DNA from: an uncultured Gammaproteobacteria bacterium
Lineage (GTDB): Bacteria > Pseudomonadota > Gammaproteobacteria > Pseudomonadales > UBA5518
DNA: 34,111 bases
NCBI GenBank assembly: GCA_903938575.1
Contig: CAJADV010000105.1
Span: 1-34,111 of the forward strand
Direction of reading: 5' to 3'
The notes beneath the pieces are model-generated. The model made no database searches and had not been told where the DNA came from. It was given only the letters and a program-made list of their open reading frames with translations. Shown here one piece after another: positions 1 through 7,852 of the stretch. The position numbers and the translations under genes were made by a program. Each line of letters begins with the position of its first letter. Within the stretch, counting starts at the first letter, position 1.

Positions 1-28
1 CCACCGCCTTCGCGCTGAGCCGAGAGCC

Positions 29-733
29 TCAGGGGAGAAGCTCGACCTTGAGTTCGTAGCCGAGCTTGTCGCGTTCGCGGGTGCTGTAGGTCGCGTCCTC
101 GTCGGCGCTAATCCGAACGGCGCGCGTGCTGCCAGATCCGAGTTCGATCCAGCTCCCGAGCGCCCCGCGCAGACTGCTGCGCAAGGCGCCGTTGTGCAGC
201 GTGCCGGACTGCACACGGTCGTCCTGGATGTCGATATCAAGGGTAACGGTGTCCCCATCGACACGGGCGCTGATGACAAAACCGCTGTCCGCCTGCCCCC
301 AGACTATCTGCGGGCCGAGCAACCCGCCTGCGGCCAAGGGCACGAGGGAGCCTTCGCGCACCATGACCGGCGAGGACTCGAGGGTTCGAACCTGCTGCTC
401 CCGGGTGTCGCGGTTGCTGCTTGTGCTGTATTCACCCGCATGTGCGTCCTCCCGGGCACTGTTTCCTCCCCGACGCAGGCTTATCAGCAGGTTGCGCAAC
501 GGACGGTCGAGCTTGGCCACCAGCTCAGCGACACGCCTCAGGGTCTCAGGAGCGGCATTCACCACAAGGCTCGTGCGGAAGGCGCTGACCGATTCCCACG
601 GGCCGAGCAAGGGTTGAACGACCGGGATGAGCGACTCCGGGCTTGCGCTGTGCAGCTCGATCACCTGCGTCTCGGCCCTGACCACGCCCGCCACAAAAAA
701 GAACATCAGGCTGATCAGACGTGTCATCGGCAT
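29..733 (-). CDS. Secreted protein with secretin N-type (NolW-like) domain
   Basis: This 234-residue protein has a Sec-type signal peptide (MTRLISLMFFFVAGVVRA, then ETQV). Residues about 22-85 read like one secretin N-domain repeat: VIELHSASPESLIPVVQPLL, a hydrophobic strand SLVVNAAPETL, then AELVAKLDRPLRNLLISLRR. This is the pattern by which secretin periplasmic subdomains stack into rings. The middle (about 86-120) is polar and probably disordered, and the C-terminal part is rich in beta strands. There is no secretin pore domain, so it cannot form the outer-membrane channel alone. It probably works in the periplasm, but its partner is unknown. ATG at 733 is used; ATG at 727 would lose only two residues. 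It is divergent from tag. I recognise the fold type only, not a named gene. Confidence 0.72.
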   Translation of the reverse strand: MPMTRLISLMFFFVAGVVRAETQVIELHSASPESLIPVVQPLLGPWESVSAFRTSLVVNAAPETLRRVAELVAKLDRPLRNLLISLRRGGNSAREDAHAGEYSTSSNRDTREQQVRTLESSPVMVREGSLVPLAAGGLLGPQIVWGQADSGFVISARVDGDTVTLDIDIQDDRVQSGTLHNGALRSSLRGALGSWIELGSGSTRAVRISADEDATYSTRERDKLGYELKVELLP

Positions 734-800
734 CTACGGTGTACCTCGATGCGGGATTTCGTGACCTACACTGCCGGCAGACTGCCACCGGATCAACGCC

Positions 801-1388
801 ATGACCACCCCCGTTCGCTGCGCCTGGGCCGATCTGCGCAAACCGCTCTATGTGCGTTACCACGACGAGGAGTGGGGCGTGCCGGTCCGCGACGACCGGC
901 AGATGTTCGAGCACCTGTGTCTTGAGAGCGCGCAGGCAGGTCTCAGCTGGTACACGGTGCTGCAGAAGCGAGATGGTTACCGGCGCGCCTTTGCCGGTTT
1001 CGATCCAGAGCGTATTGCGGCGTTCAATGCGCTCGACGTGGAGCGTCTGCTCGGCGACCCGGGGATCATCCGCAACCGCGCGAAAATCGAGGCACTGATC
1101 GGCAATGCGCGCGCCTACCTCGAGCTGCAGTCATGTGATGGCTCTTTTGCGCAGTTCCTGTGGGGCTTTGTCGATGGCAAGCCGCTAGCCGGCGAGCGGC
1201 AGTCTCAAGCGGATTATCCCGTGACCACGCCGATTTCGGATGCCCTCGCCCGGGAGTTGCGGCGACGCGGATTCCGCTTCCTCGGCAGCACCAGTTGTTA
1301 CGCCCATATGCAGGCTACCGGCATGGTGAACGATCACCTGCTCTGCTGTTTCCGTCATCGCGAGATCAGCGACGCGGGCGGCGCTTAG
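801..1388 (+). CDS. tag: DNA-3-methyladenine glycosylase I
   Basis: Base-excision repair enzyme that removes 3-methyladenine from alkylated DNA. The 195-residue length fits the family. Family motifs are clear: RCAW at the N-terminus, YHDEEWGVPVRDD, then FEHLCLESAQAGLSWYTVL, which contains the glutamate and aromatic residues of the base-recognition pocket. The structural zinc site known from the E. coli enzyme (two Cys, two His) appears intact, with Cys7 and His21 at the N-terminus and His and Cys in VNDHLLCCFRH near the C-terminus. The 3' end overlaps the 3' end of the convergent gene at 1366-2079 by 23 bp. It appears to be a single-gene unit and no LexA- or Ada-type operator was recognised upstream. 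Confidence 0.95.
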   Translation: MTTPVRCAWADLRKPLYVRYHDEEWGVPVRDDRQMFEHLCLESAQAGLSWYTVLQKRDGYRRAFAGFDPERIAAFNALDVERLLGDPGIIRNRAKIEALIGNARAYLELQSCDGSFAQFLWGFVDGKPLAGERQSQADYPVTTPISDALARELRRRGFRFLGSTSCYAHMQATGMVNDHLLCCFRHREISDAGGA

Positions 1389-2079
1389 CGCGTGGTGTCG
1401 CCGTCTTGCGCGATGCAGCGCTGCGCCGCGTGCCGGCGGTTGCCGCTGGATCCAAAGCGCTCAAACCGAGGTCGAAAGCCTGCTGCGTAAAACCAAGCAA
1501 GCGTGTCCATTCGGCGTCGGGCAGGTTTCTGGCAGCATCGTGACTGCGGAAAATATTGATGAACTCCCGCTCGCGCTCGAATTGCAGGGGCAGGCCATCC
1601 AATCCGAGTTCGTGCAGGATGCGCCATAGCCGCGGCTGGTAGCTGCGGGTCATGCGGAGCACGAAGGGCAGGGGATCATTGCGTGCCAGAAGGGATGCAA
1701 GTCGCAGGATCAGTTCGAAGGACAGCACCTCGCGCCCGTCCTCCACCGCTTTCCAGACGCTTTTGTCGCGCAGATCCAGCGCTGCGGCAATCTCCGCAAT
1801 CGTCAGCCCTGCCACCTCACGGACATCGCGTAAGGACTCACCGGCCACAGCCATCATGCGCAGCTGGGCAGGTGTGCGCGATACGGCGCTGCCGGCAGCG
1901 TCAGTCCCTAGCCCGGCGAGGCGCAGGGCCGACTCGGTGATCCCCGACAACCCTCCCAACCATTGAAGTAAACCAGGTTCCGGTTGGGGGGCGGCTGCGC
2001 TGACCTGCGACTCCGCAGGCGGGCTTCGGGGCTTGCGGACAGTTTTCCTGTTGGTGGCTGTGCGGGGCTGTCTGGCCAT
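1366..2079 (-). CDS. XRE-like helix-turn-helix protein
   Basis: A 237-residue protein with a basic, Pro/Ala-rich N-terminal tail (about 1-30) and a very basic C-terminus ending AKRRPRR. Residues about 74-140 form a helix-turn-helix of the lambda-repressor/XRE type: SLRDVREVAGLTIAEIAAAL, then DLRDKSVWKAVEDGREVLSF. The basic tails would favour DNA contact. The stretch FEREREFINIFRSHDAARN in the second half may be a dimer or effector region, but no ligand domain is recognised. It lies just downstream of mltD on the same strand (6 bp gap), so it may be co-transcribed with mltD. The 3' end overlaps tag. It is likely a transcriptional regulator with unknown targets. Confidence 0.7.
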   Translation of the reverse strand: MARQPRTATNRKTVRKPRSPPAESQVSAAAPQPEPGLLQWLGGLSGITESALRLAGLGTDAAGSAVSRTPAQLRMMAVAGESLRDVREVAGLTIAEIAAALDLRDKSVWKAVEDGREVLSFELILRLASLLARNDPLPFVLRMTRSYQPRLWRILHELGLDGLPLQFEREREFINIFRSHDAARNLPDAEWTRLLGFTQQAFDLGLSALDPAATAGTRRSAASRKTATPRAKRRPRR

Positions 2080-2085
2080 GGCAGA

Positions 2086-3834
2086 TCAGATCGCACCCGT
2101 GCCGGCAGCGAGTACGGCATCAACATATACGACCAGCGACTGGCCGGCATGAATCAACGGGCGCCGCGTATCGATGCCGTTCCAGGCCATGAGTTGGTTC
2201 AGGTCCACCTTGTGGCGCCCGGCAATACGGTAGAGCGAATCACCCGGACGCACGGTGTAATCGATGCGGCGAGTTCCCGCCTGCTGCTCCGACACAAGCG
2301 CCATGGCTGCCGGGGATGCGACTTTTTTGGGCGTGGCGGCGGCAGCTTTCAAGGGCGCCGCGAGGGCCGAGGATGCCACTTTCTGTGGTGCAGCCACACG
2401 GGGCGACCGGTCGACTGCGGCGCGCAGCTGCAAACGTTGACCCGGCTGCAACACGCTGTCGGGCGATAGCCCGTTCAGCCGTGCAAGGGTTGCCGCGTCG
2501 ACTCCCTGTGCGCGCGCGATGCGCCACAGATTGTCACCAGGTCGCACGCGGTAGACGCCGTGTTTTCGAAGTTCTACGGATGCGGTGGTCGGGAACTCTT
2601 GCGGCGGCAAAACGGCATCTTCCGGTAACTGCAGAAATTCGCCAGCCACGATGCGATCACTCTTCAGGCCGTTCAGGTCACGGAGCGTCTCGGCGCTGGT
2701 CTGGTGGAGGCGGGCGATGCTCCTCAGATTGTCACCCTTGCGGACGCGATACTGGGACCGAATGGGGGCAGAGGCCTCGGGGAGGCTGTCGAGCGCCGCA
2801 AGGAAGCGATCCCTGTTCTCGACGGGCACCAGGATCGTCGTTGTCCCGGTGGGCCCTGTCACGCCGCGCCGGACGGCCTGATTGAGGCGCAGCAGCTCCC
2901 CGCTGTCCATGCCAGCCTCCGTGGCGGCCCGACGCAGGTCGATGCGGCTGTCCACGGTAACCTCGGCGACCATCGCCCGGTCCGGGATCGGAGCGAGGGA
3001 GATGTCGTGGTCATCGGGGTTTTCCAGTACCCGGCTGAGCGCCAGCAGCTTGGGGACGTAGTCGCAAGCCTGCTGCGACAGGGGCAGTGACCAGTAGTCC
3101 GTTGGTTTGCCAAGACGCTTGTTGCGCTCTATGGCGCGATCGACACTGCCCTCTCCCGCGTTATAGGCGGCGAGCGCCAGATACCAGTCACCGTCAAAGC
3201 GGTCGTGCAGCGCGGCTAGGTAATCCAGAGCCGCTTCTGTGGAGGCGACGACATCACGGCGACCGTCGTACCAGCTGTTCTGCTCAAGTCCCATTTTCTT
3301 GCCAGTGCCAGGAATGATCTGCCATATCCCTGCGGCCTGGCTGCGGCTGGTGGCGCCGGGGTTGTAGCTGCTCTCGACCACGGGAAGCAGCGCGAGCTCG
3401 AGCGGCATCTTGCGGCTCTCGAGTTCACCCACCACGTAACGCAGGTAGGGCGAGGCGTTCGTGCCAAGGGCATCGAACAGGCGCTGGCGACTGGTGAACT
3501 GCCCGACCTGCCGGTCGACGCGTCGCTCGTCGACCGAGCCATCCATCCCATATCCCTCGCGTACCCGATCCCAGAGATCGCCCGCCGTGTCGTCGGTGCG
3601 GTAGCCGAGGGCCTCCGGGTTCAGAAGTGAGGCTGGCACACACTGTGTACCGCTGTCCGATCCCGCTTCCTCGCGGGGCCAGTAACGAAGTTGCCCGTAG
3701 AGTTCCGGGTCTGCGCTCAGGTACCAGGGCGCCTCCTTGCGGGCATTGGGGGCACATCCGGCGAGCAGCCCGAGGCAGCAAAGTGCCAGCAGCGTCGGTA
3801 GGCGCCGTCGGGTGGCAACACGGAAGGTGGTCAT
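2086..3834 (-). CDS. mltD: Membrane-bound lytic murein transglycosylase D
   Basis: Cleaves peptidoglycan glycan strands from the inner face of the outer membrane. The 582-residue protein begins MTTFRVATRRRLPTLL and has a lipobox (LGLLAGC) with the lipidated cysteine near residue 27. The SLT domain follows: LALLPVVESSYNPG carries the catalytic Glu154, then SQAAGIWQIIPGTGKKMGL and LALAAYNAGEGSVDRAI. Three LysM peptidoglycan-binding modules lie at about 361-403, 427-470 and 525-570, each with a [KR][KP]GD[NS]L core. ATG at 3834 is preferred to the one at 3855. It overlaps the stop codon of the gloB remnant as ATGA, and it places the signal peptide normally. The gene order matches the mltD-gloB pair of E. 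coli. Confidence 0.95.
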   Translation of the reverse strand: MTTFRVATRRRLPTLLALCCLGLLAGCAPNARKEAPWYLSADPELYGQLRYWPREEAGSDSGTQCVPASLLNPEALGYRTDDTAGDLWDRVREGYGMDGSVDERRVDRQVGQFTSRQRLFDALGTNASPYLRYVVGELESRKMPLELALLPVVESSYNPGATSRSQAAGIWQIIPGTGKKMGLEQNSWYDGRRDVVASTEAALDYLAALHDRFDGDWYLALAAYNAGEGSVDRAIERNKRLGKPTDYWSLPLSQQACDYVPKLLALSRVLENPDDHDISLAPIPDRAMVAEVTVDSRIDLRRAATEAGMDSGELLRLNQAVRRGVTGPTGTTTILVPVENRDRFLAALDSLPEASAPIRSQYRVRKGDNLRSIARLHQTSAETLRDLNGLKSDRIVAGEFLQLPEDAVLPPQEFPTTASVELRKHGVYRVRPGDNLWRIARAQGVDAATLARLNGLSPDSVLQPGQRLQLRAAVDRSPRVAAPQKVASSALAAPLKAAAATPKKVASPAAMALVSEQQAGTRRIDYTVRPGDSLYRIAGRHKVDLNQLMAWNGIDTRRPLIHAGQSLVVYVDAVLAAGTGAI

Positions 3835-4001
3835 CCGCGGAAGCCGTCTTTCCACGCACGAACCATGGCAAAGACCTCATCTCCGGAGTCGAGATCGGCA
3901 GCACAATGCTCGGACGCTGAGGCGCGCACATCGACGGCCGTACAGCGAAGCAGCCAGATGTAGTTATCGCTGAAAGCGGGTACCGGGTGAATCTGGAGCA
4001 T
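3831..4001 (-). pseudogene. gloB: gloB remnant: in-frame internal deletion of glyoxalase II
   Basis: The 56-codon reading frame starts MLQIHPVPAFSDNYIWLLR, the typical N-terminus of glyoxalase II (hydroxyacylglutathione hydrolase). It continues directly into CTAVDVRASASEHC and ends DEVFAMVRAWKDGF, which matches the family C-terminus (E. coli ends ERFAWLRSKKDRF after a FLR block). The family is about 250 residues long, so roughly 200 central codons are gone, including the THxHxDH metallo-beta-lactamase motif and the other metal ligands. It cannot be an active hydrolase. The frame is kept and the stop overlaps mltD's start (ATGA), so translational coupling to mltD would survive. The join falls near codon 19 (about 3944-3950), where LLR may align with the C-terminal FLR block. 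It could be a natural deletion, an engineered scar or an assembly collapse. Confidence 0.85.
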
Positions 4002-4030
4002 AGGGGCACGGCGCAGGGTCCGGGCCGGCC

Positions 4031-4040
4031 ATGATATAGT
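4031..4040. promoter_or_regulatory. Overlapping divergent -10 elements
   Basis: The + strand reads TGATATAGT at 4032-4040, an extended -10 (TGn followed by TATAGT, 5 of 6 to TATAAT) pointing to the methyltransferase. The - strand of 4031-4036 reads TATCAT (5 of 6), pointing to the gloB remnant and mltD. No convincing -35 was found for either direction. The element lies between the two divergent starts (4001 and 4096), where a shared promoter is expected. Confidence 0.4.
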
Positions 4041-4095
4041 CCGATCGTCCCGGCAGCCAAGCGGCCACGCCGGTGTTCCACAACCTGCTTTCCCG

Positions 4096-4863
4096 GTGAT
4101 AACCGTGACCGACAGCCCTGATTCGGCCGATGTGCTTGCGCTCGAGGACTGGCTCGAGGGCGGGTTTGGTCTCGAGGTTCTGCGCGCCGAGCGGGCCATG
4201 ACGGCGTCGAAACTGCCCGGATTGTTCGGCTTCCACCTGATGCAGCTCGGGATCAGCAGGCGTGTCAGACTCTATGATGACAGCGCTGTGCGGCACCGAT
4301 TCCAGATTGCCCAACAAGCCGGGCGCGGCCAGTTCGCAGCCGTTGCAGATGCCGAGGCTCTTCCCTTCGAGTCCGATAGCATCGACGTGGCGCTGCTTCA
4401 TCACGCTCTCGAGTACAGCCCGGATCCGCACCAGTTGCTCCGTGAGGCGGCACGGGTGGTAGTCCCGCATGGCCACCTGATGATCATCGGATTCAATCCG
4501 TGGAGTCTTTTCGGGTTGTGCTCGCTGCCGGGACGCCACCTGGGGCACCCGGTCTGGCGCAGTCGCCTCCTCGGCGTGAGACGGGTGTGTGACTGGCTGA
4601 AGCTCCTCGATTTCGGCATCGACGATGTGCAGTACCGGGTCTTCGGCCCGCCAACCGATCACGGACCGACCCTGCGACGGCTGCGGGCAATAGACGACAT
4701 AGCCGCACGGTGGCCCCTTGCGGGAGGCGCGGTTTATCTGATCCACGCGCGGAAGCAGCTGGGCGCTCTCACCCCGGTGCGTGGGTTGCGCTGGCGCACG
4801 CCCCCTCGGTTTGCGGGGGTGCCGCTGGCAAGGCCAAGCACTCGCAGCCCCACGATCCATTGA
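4096..4863 (+). CDS. SAM-dependent methyltransferase, YafS-like
   Basis: The 255-residue class I (type 11) methyltransferase has core blocks [20 protein letters not shown] and [20 protein letters not shown], then [18 protein letters not shown]. These are motifs II to IV of the Rossmann fold, in which acidic residues hold S-adenosylmethionine. The usual GxGxG motif I is weak here (QQAGRGQF may correspond). The position next to gloB, rnhA and dnaQ matches E. coli yafS and its Pseudomonas counterpart, whose substrate is not known to me. The GTG at 4096 is taken as the start; a second GTG at 4105 is possible. An extended -10 lies about 60 bp upstream. rnhA follows after 4 bp, so the two are probably co-transcribed. 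Confidence 0.85.
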   Translation: MITVTDSPDSADVLALEDWLEGGFGLEVLRAERAMTASKLPGLFGFHLMQLGISRRVRLYDDSAVRHRFQIAQQAGRGQFAAVADAEALPFESDSIDVALLHHALEYSPDPHQLLREAARVVVPHGHLMIIGFNPWSLFGLCSLPGRHLGHPVWRSRLLGVRRVCDWLKLLDFGIDDVQYRVFGPPTDHGPTLRRLRAIDDIAARWPLAGGAVYLIHARKQLGALTPVRGLRWRTPPRFAGVPLARPSTRSPTIH

Positions 4864-4867
4864 TGCC

Positions 4868-5335
4868 ATGACACCGAAAGGCGTTGTTGTGTACACCGAT
4901 GGCGCTTGCCGGGGTAATCCGGGGCCGGGCGGCTGGGGGGCGCTACTGCTCTACGGAGCCAACGAGCGCGAACTCTGTGGGGGCGATCTGGTGACCACCA
5001 ACAACCGCATGGAACTCACCGCCGCGATTCGTGGTCTTGAGGCGCTGCGTGAGCACTGCAGCGTCAAGATCTACACCGACTCGGAGTATGTGCGCCGCGG
5101 CATCACGGAATGGATCCCCAAGTGGCGGCGCAACGGCTGGAAGACCGCCGACCGCAAACCGGTCAAGAACGCCGAACTGTGGCGCGAGCTCGATGCCGAG
5201 GCGGCGCGCCATACCGTGAGCTGGCACTGGGTAAAGGGCCATTCCGGGGATCCCGGCAACGAGAGGGCCGATGCGCTGGCGAACCGCGGTGTGGACGAAG
5301 CCTTGGCCGCGGCACGCGCCGGAGGCCTGCCGTGA
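4868..5335 (+). CDS. rnhA: Ribonuclease HI
   Basis: Cuts the RNA strand of RNA-DNA hybrids, removing R-loops and primer remnants in the cytoplasm. The 155-residue protein has every catalytic residue at E. coli numbering plus one: Asp11 ([18 protein letters not shown]), Glu49 ([11 protein letters not shown]), Asp71 (IYTDSEYV), His125 and Asp135 ([16 protein letters not shown]). The basic handle [20 protein letters not shown] is present. ATG at 4868 is chosen because it starts two residues before the first strand; the open frame extends further upstream into the methyltransferase without family similarity. The stop overlaps the dnaQ start as GTGA, so the two are translationally coupled. In E. 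coli the same two genes are adjacent but divergent. Confidence 0.97.
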   Translation: MTPKGVVVYTDGACRGNPGPGGWGALLLYGANERELCGGDLVTTNNRMELTAAIRGLEALREHCSVKIYTDSEYVRRGITEWIPKWRRNGWKTADRKPVKNAELWRELDAEAARHTVSWHWVKGHSGDPGNERADALANRGVDEALAAARAGGLP

Positions 5336-6066
5336 GCCGTCAGGTCGTTCTCGACACCGAGACCACGGGCCTGGAAACGGCTGCCGGGCATCGCATCATC
5401 GAGATCGGCTGCGTGGAGCTGCTCGATCGCCGCCTGACCGGCCGTCACTTCCACCGCTACATAAATCCCCAGCGGGACGTTGATCCGGGCGCCTTCGAGG
5501 TTCACGGCATCAGCAGCGAATTCCTGGCGGACAAGCCCGTTTTCGCACTGATCGCGGCGGAATTCCTCGATTTTGTGTCGGGTGCCGAACTGGTGATCCA
5601 CAACGCCCCCTTTGATGTTGGCTTCATCGACAACGAGCTTGCGTTGCTCGACAAGGGCCTTGGACGCATCGCCGCGCGTTGCGGCGTTGTGGACACCCTG
5701 GCACTCGCGCGAGCAAGGCACCCGGGTCAGAAGAACCGCCTCGACGATCTTTGCCGGCGTTACGGCGTCGACAACTCCCAGCGCGAACTCCACGGCGCGC
5801 TGCTGGACGCCGAGATACTTGCCGATGTCTATCTGCTACTCACGGGCGGACAAACCGCTCTTGCGCTCGAAGGCGAGGGCGAAGCGGCCTTCGGCACGAG
5901 CGCAGAGGGGGTCGAGATACGGCCTGTTTCCTCGGACCGAGCACCCTTGCGCGTTCAGCGCACGAGCCCGGCAGAGCGCGAGCGCCATCTCGAGCGGCTC
6001 GCCGCGATCGCGCGCGCCAGTGGGCGTGGCTGCGTATGGCCGGTTGAGGGCGAGGCTATACTTTGA
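5332..6066 (+). CDS. dnaQ: DNA polymerase III epsilon subunit (proofreading exonuclease)
   Basis: The 3'-5' proofreading subunit of the replicative polymerase. The 244 residues compare with 243 in E. coli. Exo I is [11 protein letters not shown] (Asp8, Glu10), Exo II is [15 protein letters not shown], and Exo III is the segment [21 protein letters not shown] with its His and Asp. This is the DEDDh class. The C-terminal tail ([13 protein letters not shown], then a Cys-Val-Trp) resembles the E. coli tail that binds the alpha subunit, so the protein looks complete. The GTG start at 5332 overlaps the rnhA stop. The frame is open well upstream, but that part lies inside rnhA and lacks DnaQ similarity. 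fimL begins 58 bp downstream. Confidence 0.96.
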   Translation: MSRQVVLDTETTGLETAAGHRIIEIGCVELLDRRLTGRHFHRYINPQRDVDPGAFEVHGISSEFLADKPVFALIAAEFLDFVSGAELVIHNAPFDVGFIDNELALLDKGLGRIAARCGVVDTLALARARHPGQKNRLDDLCRRYGVDNSQRELHGALLDAEILADVYLLLTGGQTALALEGEGEAAFGTSAEGVEIRPVSSDRAPLRVQRTSPAERERHLERLAAIARASGRGCVWPVEGEAIL

Positions 6067-6124
6067 GAAATACGTGGCGCGCGGCCGCGCGTCACGCCGC
6101 AATTGCCGCACGAGAGGTGCGACC

Positions 6125-7798
6125 GTGTCAGTAAGAGTTGTCCTTAACCCCGGCTCCCTGAACCTGGTGCGTCCGGAATTGTCTCTGCTCGTGAAGCAGG
6201 CGCAGGGCGAGTTCGATCTCGCAATGCAGCCTGATGCCGCTCACGGTGTCGAGGGTTGCCGCGCCATCCTGGCGCAAGTCGATGGTGTGCTCCGGTTGGT
6301 CGAGCTCGGTGATGCCGCATGCCTTGCCAGGGAACTCGCCGATGTTCTTGCCACTCACCCCCCAGCGGGCTCGCGTGCGGCCCAGGCAGCAGTGCATGTC
6401 TTTTTTGTGCTGTCGCGCTATCTCGATTACCTCGCCGCGCGGCGCCACGCGGCTCCCGAGCTGTTGGTCGAGGAGATCAATGCGCTTCGCAGCCTTCAAG
6501 GCAAGGCGCCGTTGGCCGAGTGGCATTTTGCCGCTGGCGAATTCACCACCGGCGGTCACGCCCCGGGAGTACCAGCTCGCAGCTCCGACCCTGGGACGAT
6601 TAAACGGCTGCGTCACATGTACCAGGTGGGGCTTCTCGGCCTCATGAAGGGGCGTCAGGACCCGGTGAACCACCACCTTGTGCAGCGTGCCGTGTCGCGG
6701 ATGCTGCGCATCGCGGGCGGCGGTGCAGATGCGGATTTCTGGTGGCTTCTCGATGCCCTGCTCGAGGCAGTGGCTACGGCGGAGATCAACCTGTCTCCCT
6801 CGCGGATGCGCCTGCTGAGCCGCGCCGATCGCCAGTTCCGTGATGCGGCGTCAGGCAGCAGCGCCGCACTCGATCACGAGCAGCGAACCGGCTTCCTCTT
6901 GCTCCTCGCCAAGTGTCGAGTGTCGCCGCGGGCGCTTGCCGTGCGGCAGTCGCTCGGGATCGAGCGTGCGGCCCTCGCTGATCGCGAGCTTGCCGAGGAG
7001 CGCCGACTCCTGATGGGAACGTCCGTGGCGTCTATCGACTCCATGGCGCGCGCCCTGCGGGGTGATGTACTGCAGGTCAAAACGGCACTTGAACAGGCCG
7101 GCGAGATCGGCGGCCTGCCCGACGCGGCACTTGGCGCGATCCGCGACACGCTGCGGCGTGTGGCAGGCACGTTGCGTGATGGTGGCTTGGCGGGCAGCGC
7201 TACTACGCTCGAGGCGCAACTCGATCGGGTGGCCGCGGGCGCATCAGGCCAAGGTCTCAGTCGAGCGGAAATCACCTCGGTTGCTGATGCTCTGGTCGCT
7301 GTAGAGGCGACCCTTGCCGGTCTTGCGAGCCCGCAGGGGCTCGCACGCGTGCTGCGCGAGCAGATGGGCGGGGGTGCAGGGCAGGGGGCGTCGCGCCAGA
7401 TGCTCGACGACGCACGCGTTGCGATGCTGCAGAGTGCGCGGGAGGCCATCGAGCAAGTCAAAAACGGTGTGACCGCCTATGTCGAGGGTGACTACGATGC
7501 CGCGCTGCTCGAGGGCAGCGCCGGACATCTGGCGGCAGTGCGGGGTGCGCTGCTGATGCTGGAGCGCACGGCGGCTGCAACACTCGTGGCCGAGACGGCG
7601 GCTATGGTCGAGCAGGCTGCGCGCGGGGAGCGCGCGTCCTCGCCCGAATCCTTTGCCGAATCGCTCGCCGATCTGCTGATCTGTATCGAGTACTACCTCA
7701 CGGCACTCGAGCACTCCGAGGATCCTGACCCGCTTATGTTGAAGCTCGGCGAGGAGAGCCTGATCGCCATGCGCGGCAGTCTCTCCGCAGGCCCCTGA
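6125..7798 (+). CDS. fimL: FimL-like scaffold protein related to the ChpA N-terminus
   Basis: The 557-residue length is very close to Pseudomonas FimL as I recall it. FimL resembles the N-terminus of the chemotaxis-type kinase ChpA and links the Chp system to adenylate cyclase, twitching motility and cAMP. Visible signs are the N-terminal SLNLVRPELSLLVKQAQGE, the repeated helical-bundle pattern ILAQVDGVLRLVELGDAACL, and RMLRIAGGGADADFWWLLDA followed by LLEAVATAEINL, all typical of ChpA/FimL. No receiver, CheA kinase or CheW domain is present, and no Hpt histidine motif was recognised. The GTG at 6125 is chosen because GAGAGG lies 7 bases upstream; the open frame extends into dnaQ but without coding character. 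No other Chp genes are in the window. Confidence 0.8.
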   Translation: MSVRVVLNPGSLNLVRPELSLLVKQAQGEFDLAMQPDAAHGVEGCRAILAQVDGVLRLVELGDAACLARELADVLATHPPAGSRAAQAAVHVFFVLSRYLDYLAARRHAAPELLVEEINALRSLQGKAPLAEWHFAAGEFTTGGHAPGVPARSSDPGTIKRLRHMYQVGLLGLMKGRQDPVNHHLVQRAVSRMLRIAGGGADADFWWLLDALLEAVATAEINLSPSRMRLLSRADRQFRDAASGSSAALDHEQRTGFLLLLAKCRVSPRALAVRQSLGIERAALADRELAEERRLLMGTSVASIDSMARALRGDVLQVKTALEQAGEIGGLPDAALGAIRDTLRRVAGTLRDGGLAGSATTLEAQLDRVAAGASGQGLSRAEITSVADALVAVEATLAGLASPQGLARVLREQMGGGAGQGASRQMLDDARVAMLQSAREAIEQVKNGVTAYVEGDYDAALLEGSAGHLAAVRGALLMLERTAAATLVAETAAMVEQAARGERASSPESFAESLADLLICIEYYLTALEHSEDPDPLMLKLGEESLIAMRGSLSAGP

Positions 7799-7852
7799 TC
7801 CGCAGCCCTCCCCCCACAGTCTCGCCCCACGCATGAGGGCCAAGGAGTCGCC

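Noticed and set aside
194-925. 243-codon open frame on the + strand
   Set aside because: It runs opposite the secretin-domain gene and into tag in another frame. No domain or ribosome site supports it.
5612-6124. N-terminal extension of the fimL frame upstream into dnaQ
   Set aside because: The extension is out of frame with dnaQ and is low-complexity Arg/Ser-rich sequence, typical of an open shadow frame. GTG 6125 has a ribosome site and gives the normal FimL length.
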